Positions 48,413-57,675 of a DNA stretch of 64,000 bases are shown here, one piece after another (the stretch's first letter is position 1; every line of letters starts with the position of its first letter). The translations under genes and the position numbers were made by a program. Source of the stretch: DATMNI01 sp963817515 (lineage in GTDB: Bacteria; Acidobacteriota; Terriglobia; Bryobacterales; Bryobacteraceae); contig CAWFPJ010000012.1 in NCBI GenBank assembly GCA_963817515.1, positions 62,001 to 126,000 of the forward strand, written 5' to 3'. Under the pieces are notes generated by a model. That model did no database searches. It was not told the origin of the DNA and worked only from the letters and a program-made list of their open reading frames with translations.

Positions 48413-51400
48413 TCAGTCAACGGTGAAAGTGAGGGTCACGCTGCCGGTGATTGGGTTAGCCGCCGAATCGGTAGCGGTCACGCTGAGGATGTATGGCCCT
48501 TTGGCTGCCGCTGCCGGAGTTCCGGAAATCGCTCCGGTGGTGGCATTTAGCGTCACGCCACCCGGCAGTGAACCCCCGCTGACTGCGTATTGGTAGGGAC
48601 CAGTCCCCTCCGTAGCCGTTAGCGGTTACTAGATTGTCCGCTCCGGACCACGGAACACCCGCCGCACCGTGCAGGCCGGCGCCGCCAGGCCCCGTCACTT
48701 TCAGGCGCGGCGCCACCCAGATCGTTACGCCAGGCTGGCTTGCGCGGTTGCGGACCGTGACCACCACCGGCAGTTTCACCGGCGCCGTAAGGGGTGCAGG
48801 AATTGGAACGCCGGCCGCGGAAGCGAAGGTTCCCGCCGAACTGCCCGGGAGCCTCACGTTCACCTGGTACTGGCCGGCCACCGAATCGGCCACCCATCCG
48901 GCGTATGTGACTACCGCCGGTTGACCGCCGATGGTGACCGTAGGAATCGCGACAGCGGAACGCAGGCACGGAGCCAGCCGGTTGTTGTTCAAAAGGCTGC
49001 CTGCGATCAAGGCGCCATCCACCGAAGCCGAGGAACCGGATGTTTGCCCGGATGTCTGCCCGGATATCTGAAGGTTGAGCGCCGACAGGTAGCTGCCGAC
49101 CGCAACGCAGTCCGCCGGCCATTGTCCCTTGCCGGCGCCGGCATTGTCCGCAACGCTGTCAGGCGCGCCCAGACCCGTCATATAGATCTGGACCGTGTCC
49201 GAATCGGCCGCATTTTGCCGCATCGCAGCTTCGTTGCCGCTTGTAATGATTGACCAGTCCAGACCCAGGATCGCGCCCTCGCCCTGGCCATCGGTTTCGA
49301 CAGTGAAAATCCCGGGGTCTACGGCCGCCACATTCACCGGAAATGGCGCGCTGCTCATCATCGTCGCCGCGGGAGGATAACCGAAGTTCACCACGATGTC
49401 GATGGACTTGCCCACGTAGGCGGAGACCGCGGACGGAACCAGCAGATTGATCTGACCGTTGGTGGCAAACAGCAAAGGGGCGCTGGCGATCGGCACCGGG
49501 GGAGTCGTGTGAGTCTGGAAGACGACCGTCAGGAGCCTTGGGACCCCGCCTGAGGCGTCCGGACTCAGGGAGACCGGATAGCGCAAAGTCAACGGGTCCG
49601 GCGTTCCGTAAAGCACCTGGCTGCTGGTACAGCCCGTACCGCCGGAGATGCAAAAGCTGGTGCCGAACAGGCTGATCATGTCGTACGGGGCCACCGTCGG
49701 CAGCGCGGGTGGCGATACCTGAAGGAACGCGGAGGCGCTGGTGACCGCCTGGATCACCGGATTGGCGCCCAAGGTGAGCGTGGCCGTCCCGGTGGGTGTG
49801 CTGCAGGAGACTCCCAGCGGATTGCAGACCCCCAGGTTTACGGTGCCGCCCGAGCCGGTCGGGGCAAACGGCAGAAACGGGTCCGTGGCTGCCGGAACCG
49901 TGATGGTCAGAATTATGTTCGAGGGGTTGACCACGGTTGAAACGATATTGGCGTCCGCCACCAGCAATCCACCGGATACGATTCCCACCATCGTCCCCTG
50001 CGCCGGATCCAAACTCGCGACGAATCCCGCGCCGGTGAGGGCCACGGTGAAGGTCTGGCCCGGCGCGGCGGTCGGCAGGCTGGGCGGGGTCGCTCTGAGC
50101 AGCGTGGCGGCGGCAGGTTGAACGGTGATGTTGATAGTAATTACCGTCGTCGAAGCCGGGGTGCCCCAGGTAATGGCCACCGTTCCGGTGAGAACGCTTC
50201 CCGGTTGCGCCGCCGCTAGGACACTCGGGTCGAAGGTCACCGGTATAGGGGTGTCGTAACTATAGGCGAAGCCTTTCAAGAAGCTCTTGCTGATGATGGG
50301 AGCTAAAGGACCGCCGGTGACGATGACATAGGGAATCGCGGAACCGGTGGAGGCCAGGGTGATATAGGGTATGGGCAAGGGCTGCCCCACGCTCCAGAAA
50401 ATATCCCGTGCGGATCCTTCGGGGAACGTGAGCTTCGGAGCCGGATTGCTGACCGTCAAGACCAGCGGCAAGGCCAGATCCCCAAACCCGGAAACCCGCA
50501 CACGGACCGTGGCAACGTAGGTGCCTTGAGCAATCGCGTCGGCCACGCTGGTGGTGGTGAAGTGAAGGCTTTTGGGCACGGCGCCGCTGATGATATCCAC
50601 GGAGAGCCATGCCGGCAGGCTGGTGGTATCCACGGCGAATTGCGTCGCTCCGCTGCCAGTTGAGTTCAAGGCCGTTGAATTCATGGCGGCCGAGCTCAAT
50701 GCGATGTCCGCAAAGGCCGGCTTGCCGGAACCCTTCGTGTAGGAGAGTGAAGCGCTCCCCGGCGTCGCGATCAATGGGGATTGGCCGGCGATCTGGAGGG
50801 TGACCGGTATCAGGCCATCGGGCGCCGGCAGGTTGCGCAGATGAATCGAGGCGGAGTTGCTGCTTCCCGGAAGAAAGTTGCCGCACGCCAAAACCGCAGA
50901 TACGGTGACGGGAATACCGGCCGGGCCGGCCATACCGCCCGTACTCGGAGTTACCACGAGCCAGGCTGGATTCGTAGAAGTATCCACAGTAAACGGAGTG
51001 CCTCCCGCGGCCGCCGATGTGATCAATGCCGTTTGGGCCGGTCCGGGCGTGTAGCTCACCGGGGACCCGGCGTTCCTGACGCAAGTCAGCGTGACCCCTG
51101 AGGCCACCAGTGCGGACGCTGCGGCGGAAACGGCCCTGGTGACCGTTACCGGCACATCCGCGACATTGCCGGCATAGAACCGGACGGTAGTGGAGCCGCT
51201 GGTTGCCCCGGCGCAGCCGGCAGCCAGATTGACGGTGAAAGTGAGCCCCTGGGACTGGTTCGCGGAATTCAGGATCACCGAAGAAGGAGGCATCACAATC
51301 AGTCCCGCGTTAACGGCAACCAGCGTCACAGTCATCGTGTTGGTGGTCAGGGTCGCCACCGGCTTTACGACGATTGTGACTGCCGGGCCGGGACCGGTGA

Positions 51401-51560
51401 TAGTGTTGCAGGTGAGCGCAACCGTACCCGGAGTCGCGGTCAGCAAACTGGCAGCCTGCAGCCCACTGCACCAGAGAGCCAGCGCCAGCGCCGCGCGAAT
51501 ACCGGCGGAGTGAGCGGTTCGGCCGCCTGAACGGTCTGTACGAAAAGTCGCTAGCTTCAT
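48413..51560 (-). CDS. TIGR03437-type secreted repeat protein, paralogue, frameshift near the C-terminus
   Basis: A close paralogue of the previous gene, oriented the same way and 90 bp upstream. Starts at 51560, 51575 and 51590 are possible; 51560 (MKLATFRTDR) is closest to the signal segment ALALALWCSGLQAAS. Most of the protein reads in one frame through YMTGLGAPDSVADN and TYAGWVADSVAGQYQVNVRL, and APRLKVTG. At about 48620 one extra base ends the frame; without it the Ig-like tail ATEGTGPYQYAVSGG to TLTFTVD and TGA at 48413 follows, giving 1048 residues. A 12-bp repeat (49036-49071) encodes SGQTSGQTSG. Function is inferred as surface or matrix. Confidence 0.75.
49036..49071. repeat. 12-bp tandem repeat inside the paralogue gene
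   Basis: Three imperfect copies of ccggatgtctgc (49036-49047, 49048-49059, 49060-49071), in frame and encoding Gln-Thr-Ser-Gly units on the minus strand. Confidence 0.7.
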
Positions 51561-51664
51561 ACTCAAGATACGCATCGACCCGGAAGGCACTCTCTTGAGG
51601 CGCTTCTTGCCTTAGTACCGGTTCCGGCTCTGCTGGGGTAAACTGGAGGACAAGGCGTATCCAT

Positions 51665-53152
51665 TTGTATAGGTTCGTACTTACACTTTTCCTCCTTTTG
51701 GCCGTTTCGACCGCGGCGTTCCCGGCCGAAACCGGGCAACTGGACGCCAGCCCGAGCCTCTTCACCGTCATGGCGGCAATCAACGCCGCCGGCTATAGTG
51801 CCGACCTCTCCTCGCCCACCAACCATCCGCTGCGCGGCGCGATTCGCGCGGCACTCGCCAAGCGGAACATCCCCTCGCTGGCCGCGATCAAGGACTTTTT
51901 CGACAGGCACCGGATGAAGAACGACACGCTGGAATTGAGCCAGTACATTTCGTTCGCGCTTTCCTGCTCCGGGCCGCCCACCTTCGCCTTTACGCAGCGG
52001 GACGTGGAGATTCCGCCGGACGTGTCCGGCATGCAGGAGCTTTCAGGGCTGCTGGCGGCGTTCTATAAAGAGGCCGGCATAGAGGATCTGTGGAAGCGGT
52101 CGCAGCCGGCGATCGAACAATATCTCACGCTGTACCATGAGCCGGTTACGGAATCCGTGCTGAGTGTCAACGGCTACCTGCGGCAGCCAACCTCGGGCTT
52201 TAAGGGGCGGCGGTTCCAGATTTTCGTCGAACTGCAGGCCGGGCCGAACCAAATTCAGACGCGCAGCTACGGAAATGAATATACCATCGTGGTGACGCCC
52301 TCGCCAGAGCCGCGAATCTTCGATTTGCGGCACGCTTATCTGCATTACCTGCTGGATCCGCTGGCTACCCGCAACCTGGAAATCCTGAACCGCAAGAAGA
52401 GCCTGGTGGACCATGCCGTGCGCGCGCAGGGGTTGAGCGACTCCTATAAGGAAGACTTTCTGCTGCTGGCCACCGAATCCCTGATCAAGGCGGTGGAGGC
52501 GCGGCTCGATCACAAGCCGGCCATGGTGCAGAGCGCCCTGCGCGAAGGCCACATTCTGGCGCCGTACTTTGCCGAGGCCCTGCCGGTGTATGAAAAGCAG
52601 GAGCAATCCATGATGCTCTACTACACCGAGATGATACAGGCGATCGACCTGGTGAAGGAAGACAAGCGGCTCACCGGCGTGGAGTTCGATAAGCAGCCGG
52701 CCCAGCGAGCGTCGCGAACGGTAGTTGTACCGGCCCCGGCACCTCCGCCTTTGACCGGCGCGGCTAAGACGCTGGCCGATGCGGACGAGCTTTTCGCCTC
52801 CCGCAGCCAGGATGCGAGCAACGTGGAGAAGGCCAAGAAACTGTATTCGGCCGCTTTGCAGCAGACCGACAAGAAGCCAGTACATGCCGCGGCTTATTAC
52901 GGGCTGGCTCGAATCGCCGCTTTGCAAAAAGATCCGGAAACGGCGGAGCGGCTGTTTCAAAAAGTGCTGGAATTGGAACCTGAGCCGCCTGTCAGGGCCT
53001 GGGCGTTAGTGTACTTAGGGAAACTCTCGCAAGCTGCGGGAGAGCAGGAGCAGGCGTTAAAGTATTTTGAGGACGCCGTGAAGGTGGAGGGAGCGTCCAA
53101 GACGGCGCTTGAGCAGGCTCAACAAGGCGTGCACCAGAGTACCAAGAAGTAA
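51665..53152 (+). CDS. exported TPR protein, function unknown
   Basis: The 495-residue protein starts at a TTG (51665) preceded by aaggcg and has a signal peptide (YRFVLTLFLLLAVSTAAFPA). The first 370 residues form a helical/mixed domain of unknown fold, with segments LFTVMAAINAAGYSADLSSP and FDLRHAYLHYLLDPLATRNL. A Pro-rich linker (VVVPAPAPPPL) leads to C-terminal TPR helices (AAYYGLARIAALQKDPETAE, ALVYLGKLSQAAGEQEQAL). It probably acts in the periplasm as a scaffold. It is followed 40 bp later by another exported TPR protein and then rnc, which may form an operon. Similar proteins in this lineage are known only as hypothetical. Confidence 0.8.
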   Translation: MYRFVLTLFLLLAVSTAAFPAETGQLDASPSLFTVMAAINAAGYSADLSSPTNHPLRGAIRAALAKRNIPSLAAIKDFFDRHRMKNDTLELSQYISFALSCSGPPTFAFTQRDVEIPPDVSGMQELSGLLAAFYKEAGIEDLWKRSQPAIEQYLTLYHEPVTESVLSVNGYLRQPTSGFKGRRFQIFVELQAGPNQIQTRSYGNEYTIVVTPSPEPRIFDLRHAYLHYLLDPLATRNLEILNRKKSLVDHAVRAQGLSDSYKEDFLLLATESLIKAVEARLDHKPAMVQSALREGHILAPYFAEALPVYEKQEQSMMLYYTEMIQAIDLVKEDKRLTGVEFDKQPAQRASRTVVVPAPAPPPLTGAAKTLADADELFASRSQDASNVEKAKKLYSAALQQTDKKPVHAAAYYGLARIAALQKDPETAERLFQKVLELEPEPPVRAWALVYLGKLSQAAGEQEQALKYFEDAVKVEGASKTALEQAQQGVHQSTKK

Positions 53153-53192
53153 TGAAAACGCCAGTAATCGAAAATATAAGGAGTCTTTACGC

Positions 53193-53969
53193 ATGAAACG
53201 AATCATACTCGCCGGCATCCTGGCAGTGGCTTCCGGCGCCTCAAGCCTGATGGCGCAAGCCAAACAGCCGGCCATCAAATCACAAAAGGAACTGGATGCG
53301 GTGAAGGCGATGTTCGCCGCGGCGCAGGCGAGTCCGGACCAGACGATCGCCGCCGCCGAAGCCCTGATCACCGGCTTTGCCGACACCGATTTCAAAGAGC
53401 TGGCATTGTTTTTCGAAGCCCGCGCTTACCAGCAGAAAGGCGATCTGGTGAAGGCGCAGGTGTACGCGGAGCGCGTGCTCGAAGTCAATCCCAAGAATTA
53501 TCAGGCCACCCTCTTGCTGGGGGAGGTGCTGGCGCAGACCACTCGCGAGAACGACCTGGACAAGGAAGAGAAGCTGACCAAGGCTGACAAGGACCTGAAC
53601 GCTACCATCGAGAATTTAAAGACCGCCACCAAGCCGAATCCACAAATGACCGACAAGGATTGGGACGACGCCCGGAAGCAAATGACAGCGGAGGCGCATA
53701 GCGCGCTCGGGCTGGTCGCGATGACCCGCAAGAAGAACGACGCCGCTATTGCCGAGTTCAAAACCGCCTCGGAACTTGATCCGCAGCCGGCCTATCTGGT
53801 CCGGCAGGCTTCGGCGCTGCAGGCCGCCGGCAAGAATGACGACGCCATCGCCCTCTGCGACAAGGTTCTGGCCGATCCGCAGCTCCATCCGCAGATCAAA
53901 CAGGTGGCGCAGGGCGTGCGCGCCACAGCCGTCAAGGCCGGCGGCAAACCCGCGGGCGACGGGAAGTAA
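53193..53969 (+). CDS. exported TPR protein
   Basis: The ATG at 53193 with aaggag about 10 bp upstream opens a signal peptide (MKRIILAGILAVASGASSLM); the frame extends upstream to 53109 without such features. The 258-residue product carries TPR-like helices (ALFFEARAYQQKGDLVKAQV, AHSALGLVAMTRKKNDAAI, LVRQASALQAAGKNDDAI) with a charged central linker (DKEEKLTKADKDL). It probably works with the preceding TPR protein, with which it is co-oriented and closely spaced, as a periplasmic scaffold. The target is unknown. It ends 21 bp before rnc. Confidence 0.78.
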   Translation: MKRIILAGILAVASGASSLMAQAKQPAIKSQKELDAVKAMFAAAQASPDQTIAAAEALITGFADTDFKELALFFEARAYQQKGDLVKAQVYAERVLEVNPKNYQATLLLGEVLAQTTRENDLDKEEKLTKADKDLNATIENLKTATKPNPQMTDKDWDDARKQMTAEAHSALGLVAMTRKKNDAAIAEFKTASELDPQPAYLVRQASALQAAGKNDDAIALCDKVLADPQLHPQIKQVAQGVRATAVKAGGKPAGDGK

Positions 53970-53990
53970 GCAGCGGCAAGATTGTAATTC

Positions 53991-54746
53991 ATGCGCGCCG
54001 AGCCGGCAACGCTGGAATTGAAACTGAATTACCGGTTCTCTAATCCGGAATTGTTGCGCCGCGCGCTCACCCATAGTTCTCTGGCCAACGAATGCCACGT
54101 AGGGCCCAACTCTCCGCTGAACGACAACGAACAACTGGAGTTCCTGGGCGATTCGATACTGGGGTTTCTGATTGCGGACGCGCTGGTTGGCCGCTTCCCG
54201 GAGTGCCACGAAGGCGAGCTTTCGCGATTGAAGGCGCACCTGGTGAGCGCCGCCCACCTGCACGGCGTGGCGCGCCGGTTGGATGTGGGCAGCTATCTGG
54301 AGTTGGGCCGCAGCGAGGAAATGAGCGGCGGCCGCGCCAAGAAGACGCTGCTGGTGGATGCGCTCGAAGCGCTCATCGCGGCCATTTACCTGGATGGAGG
54401 AGTGGAGCCGGCGCGAAGCTTCGTTGCCGGGCACGTGCTGGACGCGCCCTACTTCAGCGACGTGGAAGCGGGCACGGACATCCAGCCGGCCATCACCAAT
54501 TTCAAGAGCGCGCTGCAGGAACTGGCGCAGTCGCGCAGGCTGCCGCAGCCGCGTTACAGCATCGTGCGCGAAAAAGGGCCGGAACATTCCAAGACGTTTA
54601 CGGTGGAAGTGCGGGTGGGCAAAGACTGGAACGGGCAAGCCGAGGGCCGCACCAAGAAGGTGGCGGCGCAGCGCGCGGCGCGCGGTGTCTATGAGCGCCT
54701 GTTGATCAAAGAGCCAATCTCAGAAGAAGCCGGCTCCCAGCCGTAA
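53991..54746 (+). CDS. rnc: ribonuclease III
   Basis: A 251-residue double-stranded-RNA endonuclease that processes rRNA and structured mRNAs. The nuclease domain has the signature NEQLEFLGDSILGFLIADAL, carrying catalytic Glu and Asp. The second metal-binding segment LLVDALEALIAAIYLDGG follows. The C-terminal dsRNA-binding domain has TNFKSALQELAQ, the PQPRYSIVREKGPEHSKTF segment and KKVAAQRAARGVYERLL. Length and order are normal. The ATG at 53991 is the only sensible start. The methyltransferase gene follows after 7 bp. Confidence 0.96.
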   Translation: MRAEPATLELKLNYRFSNPELLRRALTHSSLANECHVGPNSPLNDNEQLEFLGDSILGFLIADALVGRFPECHEGELSRLKAHLVSAAHLHGVARRLDVGSYLELGRSEEMSGGRAKKTLLVDALEALIAAIYLDGGVEPARSFVAGHVLDAPYFSDVEAGTDIQPAITNFKSALQELAQSRRLPQPRYSIVREKGPEHSKTFTVEVRVGKDWNGQAEGRTKKVAAQRAARGVYERLLIKEPISEEAGSQP

Positions 54747-54753
54747 CCGCGTC

Positions 54754-55515
54754 ATGAGCGGCTTCATGAATCCGGCGGAATTCGCCAATATCCGAAAATC
54801 GGAGAAGGCTTTCTGGTGGTATCGGGGTATGCGGGCCATCCTGTTTCGCATGCTGGAGCCCTACCTGGCCGGCCGGAAAATCAGGCGCGCGCTGGAGGCC
54901 GGATGCGGCACCGGCTATTTATCGCAGATTTTACAACTGGAACGCGGCTGGCCCATCGTGCCCCTGGAGCTCAGTTGGGACGGCCTGCGTTATGCCCGCG
55001 AAATGGGCGTGCAGCAACCGGTCCAGGGCGATATTCGGGCGCTTCCGTTTCCCGGCGGCGCCTTCGATCTGGTAATTTCCATCGACGTTCTGGCGCACCT
55101 GCCGCGCGGCCATGAGCACGACGCGGCCCGCGAACTGTCGCGCGTGCTGGCGCCGGGCGGCCTGCTGGTGGTGCGAACGGCGGCGCTCGATATTCTGCGC
55201 AGCCGCCATTCCGAATTCGCCCATGAGAGCCAGCGCTTCACGCGGCGCCGGTTGATGGGACTGGTCTCTGGCGCGGGCGTGCGCGTGCTGCGCTGCACGT
55301 ATGCCAACTCCCTGCTGCTGCCGGCCGCGCTGGCCAGGTTTCGCTTGTGGGAGCCGCTGATGAGGTCGCCCATAACCAGCGGAGTGAAGCCGGTGGCCCC
55401 GTGGCTCGACCGGGCCTTGTACGCGCCCCTGGGCCTCGAAGCGGCCTGGATCGGCTCCGGACACGGCTTCCCGGTGGGACAATCTCTCCTGCTGATTGGT
55501 GAGAAGATGTTGTGA
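54754..55515 (+). CDS. class I SAM-dependent methyltransferase
   Basis: A 253-residue methyltransferase with motif I ALEAGCGTGYLSQIL, post-I VPLELSWDGLRYAREM, motif II FDLVISIDVLAHLPRG and motif III VLAPGGLLVVRTAAL. The N-terminal EKAFWWYRGMRAILFRML pattern is typical of methyltransferases in polyprenyl/glycan clusters, and the C-terminal half has hydrophobic segments. The start of the next gene overlaps its stop (GTGA), so it is translationally coupled with a GT2 glycosyltransferase. A function in glycolipid or glycan modification is inferred. A decayed copy of this pair is at 33842-34801. Confidence 0.88.
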   Translation: MSGFMNPAEFANIRKSEKAFWWYRGMRAILFRMLEPYLAGRKIRRALEAGCGTGYLSQILQLERGWPIVPLELSWDGLRYAREMGVQQPVQGDIRALPFPGGAFDLVISIDVLAHLPRGHEHDAARELSRVLAPGGLLVVRTAALDILRSRHSEFAHESQRFTRRRLMGLVSGAGVRVLRCTYANSLLLPAALARFRLWEPLMRSPITSGVKPVAPWLDRALYAPLGLEAAWIGSGHGFPVGQSLLLIGEKML

Positions 55516-56240
55516 TTGTGGGGGGTCGCGCGTTTCCATCGCTGAGCGTCTTTTTTCCGGCCTATAATGACGCTCATTCGCTGCCGGGGCTAATCGTCAG
55601 GACGTTCGAAGTGTTGGAACAGAACGTGGCGGATTACGAAGTCATCGTGGTGAACGACGGCAGCCAGGACGATACCGCCAAGGTGCTCGAAGGGCTCGGG
55701 CAAAAGTACGGTCCGCGAATGCGCGTGGTGACGCACCAGCAGAATCGCGGGTATGGAGCGGCGCTGCGCAGCGGATTCGCCGCGGCACAAAAGGAATTCG
55801 TCTTCTACACGGACGGCGACGGGCAGTACGACATAGGCGAGCTGCCGCGGCTCATCGAACGCGTGGAACCGGCCACGGGACTGGTGAACGGGTACAAGCT
55901 GGAGCGGCACGACCCGGCGCATCGCATCTGGATCGGGAAAATCTACAACCTTTGCGCCAGGCTGCTGTTTCGCATCCGCATACGCGACATCGATTGCGAC
56001 TACCGGTTGATCCGCCGGGCGCTACTCGACCAGATCCATCTGACATCCACCAGCGGAACCATCTGCGTGGAGCTGGTGCGGAGTCTCGAACTGAGCCAGT
56101 GCGAGGTGGTGGAAGTAGGCGTCCATCACTATCCGCGGCTGTACGGAACTTCGCAGTTCTTCCGCCTGCGTTCGCTGGCCGGAACGTTTAGCCAGTTATT
56201 GCGGCTTTGGGTGCGGCTGGTGATTCTGATGCGTAGTTGA
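55512..56240 (+). CDS. GT2-family glycosyltransferase, dolichyl-phosphate-mannose-synthase-like
   Basis: A 242-residue GT-A protein beginning at a GTG overlapping the methyltransferase stop. Conserved segments are LSVFFPAYNDAHSLPGLIVR, EVIVVNDGSQDDT, VVTHQQNRGYGAALRSGF and the DxD-like YTDGDGQYD, followed by RDIDCDYRLIRRALL. The last helix (SQLLRLWVRLVILMRS) may associate with the membrane. Such enzymes move a sugar from a nucleotide donor to a lipid or polyprenyl phosphate. Its 3' end overlaps by 53 bp the convergent small membrane protein gene. The lack of a long C-terminal transmembrane domain distinguishes it from the decayed copy. Confidence 0.88.
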   Translation: MIVGGRAFPSLSVFFPAYNDAHSLPGLIVRTFEVLEQNVADYEVIVVNDGSQDDTAKVLEGLGQKYGPRMRVVTHQQNRGYGAALRSGFAAAQKEFVFYTDGDGQYDIGELPRLIERVEPATGLVNGYKLERHDPAHRIWIGKIYNLCARLLFRIRIRDIDCDYRLIRRALLDQIHLTSTSGTICVELVRSLELSQCEVVEVGVHHYPRLYGTSQFFRLRSLAGTFSQLLRLWVRLVILMRS

Positions 56241-56631
56241 GAAATCCGGGTATGTTCAACGGCTTTTCCTGCACGGCCAGCGTGAAGGATCGAATGGCCA
56301 CCGTGCCGTCATAGCCGACCGCTTGCAGGGTGTAGTGAGTGGTATGTTCCGGAACGATTTCCAGGCAGTGGCGGTGCGTCGGGTAAACCCCCTGCAGCAT
56401 CGGTGAAATGTGAACGGCCTTGGCATTTTCCACGCCGTAACACAGCAGCGCTTTCTCGCCTGGCACCAGAGTTCCAACGCTGGCGTAAAACTGGAGAATT
56501 CGCACGGGGCCGGGCCTGGCATTGGCTGGGTGGACCCAGATTCGCGGGTCTTGCCATCGCAGGGCGCTCAAGCCCCACATGGCCACCAGCAGACCCACCG
56601 CCAGGAGGAGCTTGGCGAAACGAACCAGCAT
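56188..56631 (-). CDS. small membrane-anchored Ig-like protein
   Basis: The 147-residue product has an N-terminal hydrophobic anchor (FAKLLLAVGLLVAMWGLSAL), with a soluble Ig-like beta-domain after it (PGPVRILQFYASVGTLVPGE to TLQAVGYDGTVAIRSF). Its 3' end overlaps the convergent glycosyltransferase gene by 53 bp. A role cannot be assigned. I support it as coding because of the clean transmembrane start and strand pattern, not from a recognised family. Confidence 0.6.
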   Translation of the reverse strand: MLVRFAKLLLAVGLLVAMWGLSALRWQDPRIWVHPANARPGPVRILQFYASVGTLVPGEKALLCYGVENAKAVHISPMLQGVYPTHRHCLEIVPEHTTHYTLQAVGYDGTVAIRSFTLAVQEKPLNIPGFLNYASESPAAPKAAITG

Positions 56632-56707
56632 TCTTTAATCTGACTCCAGATTTAATTTGACTCTGACAACACGGATTTAGTTTCAGTATGCGCTAATCTT
56701 CAATCAT

Positions 56708-57502
56708 ATGCCTATTCGAATCGTTCAGGTTGACGCCTTCACCAACCAGCCATTTGCCGGCAACCCGGCGGCGGTGTGTATACTACCCGCGGCGCCGGCC
56801 GAACGTTGGATGAGCAGCGTCGCTCGCGAAATGAACCTCGCCGAAACAGCTTTCCTGGTCCCGCAGAATGACGGGTACGATCTGCGTTGGTTCACGCCCG
56901 TGGTAGAGGTGGATTTGTGCGGCCACGCCACCGTGGCCAGCGCGCACGTGCTGTGGGAAGACGGCCATCTGCCGCCCGGCCGGCAGGCGCGGTTCCACAC
57001 GCGCAGCGGTTTGCTGACGGCTGACCGGCTGGGAGACTGGATCGAATTGGACTTCCCGGCGAAGATCGCCGCCGCCGTGGAGGCGCCGCCCGAACTGCTG
57101 GCCGCGCTGGGAGTGAAACAGGCGCAATTCGTAGGAAAGAACGCGTTCGATTTCCTGGTGGAGGTGGATTCCGAAGAGACCCTGCGCGGCCTGGCCCCGG
57201 ACCACTCCACACTGCGCAAGCTGCCGGTGCGCGGCATCATTGTGACGTCGCGCTCGGCCTCGCCGGAATTTGATTTCGTCTCGCGATTTTTCGCCCCCGG
57301 TTCGGGAATAGACGAAGATCCCGTGACCGGCTCAGCGCATACCGCATTGGGGCCGTACTGGGCGCCCCGCTTGGGGAAAAGTGAATTCACGGCTTTCCAG
57401 GCGTCGGCGCGGGGCGGAGTGGTGCGCGTCCGCTTGAAGGGCGAGCGTGTGATGTTGGGAGGGCAGGCGGTAACGGTGATGACCGGGGAGTTGAATTGCT
57501 GA
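56708..57502 (+). CDS. PhzF-family isomerase/epimerase-like protein
   Basis: A 264-residue PhzF fold protein. It has the N-terminal VQVDAFTNQPFAGNPAAV motif and the catalytic Glu in EMNLAETAFLV. DLCGHATVASAHVL follows, and the C-terminal repeat has GSGIDEDPVTGSAHTALGPY. PhzF proteins isomerise trans-2,3-dihydro-3-hydroxyanthranilate in phenazine makers, but most homologues act on unknown small molecules, and no other phenazine genes are near. The ATG at 56708 gives the full-length family start. Its stop shares an A with the next start (TGATG), so it is coupled to the small membrane peptide and symporter. Confidence 0.9.
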   Translation: MPIRIVQVDAFTNQPFAGNPAAVCILPAAPAERWMSSVAREMNLAETAFLVPQNDGYDLRWFTPVVEVDLCGHATVASAHVLWEDGHLPPGRQARFHTRSGLLTADRLGDWIELDFPAKIAAAVEAPPELLAALGVKQAQFVGKNAFDFLVEVDSEETLRGLAPDHSTLRKLPVRGIIVTSRSASPEFDFVSRFFAPGSGIDEDPVTGSAHTALGPYWAPRLGKSEFTAFQASARGGVVRVRLKGERVMLGGQAVTVMTGELNC

Positions 57503-57675
57503 TGGCTCTGCCCAATGCAACTGAACTCCACACTCACGATGTTCCCGATGATCCGCCGCCATTTCTGCGCACGTGGCCGCGCGTCTACAAAGCCATACTG
57601 TTGTATCTGGCGATAGTCATTATCGTGTTCTATCTGTTCACCCGAGCCTATCTTTACGCGGGCGTACCTCTGTGA
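57502..57675 (+). CDS. 57-residue single-span membrane peptide
   Basis: Starts at the ATG of a TGATG overlap with phzF and ends in a TGA that overlaps the GTG start of the symporter gene (GTGA). It has a charged/polar N-terminus (TELHTHDVPDDPPPF), a WPRVYKAILLY entry and one transmembrane helix (AIVIIVFYLFTRAYLYAG). The double overlap with genes on both sides strongly supports it as real. It may be a small subunit or chaperone of the sodium/solute symporter, like other tiny proteins beside transporters of this class. Function is inferred. Confidence 0.75.
   Translation: MALPNATELHTHDVPDDPPPFLRTWPRVYKAILLYLAIVIIVFYLFTRAYLYAGVPL

Noticed and set aside
56708..57502. A phenazine biosynthesis cluster
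   Set aside because: Only a PhzF-fold protein is present. No phzA/B/D/E/G-type neighbours exist, so phenazine production is not supported.
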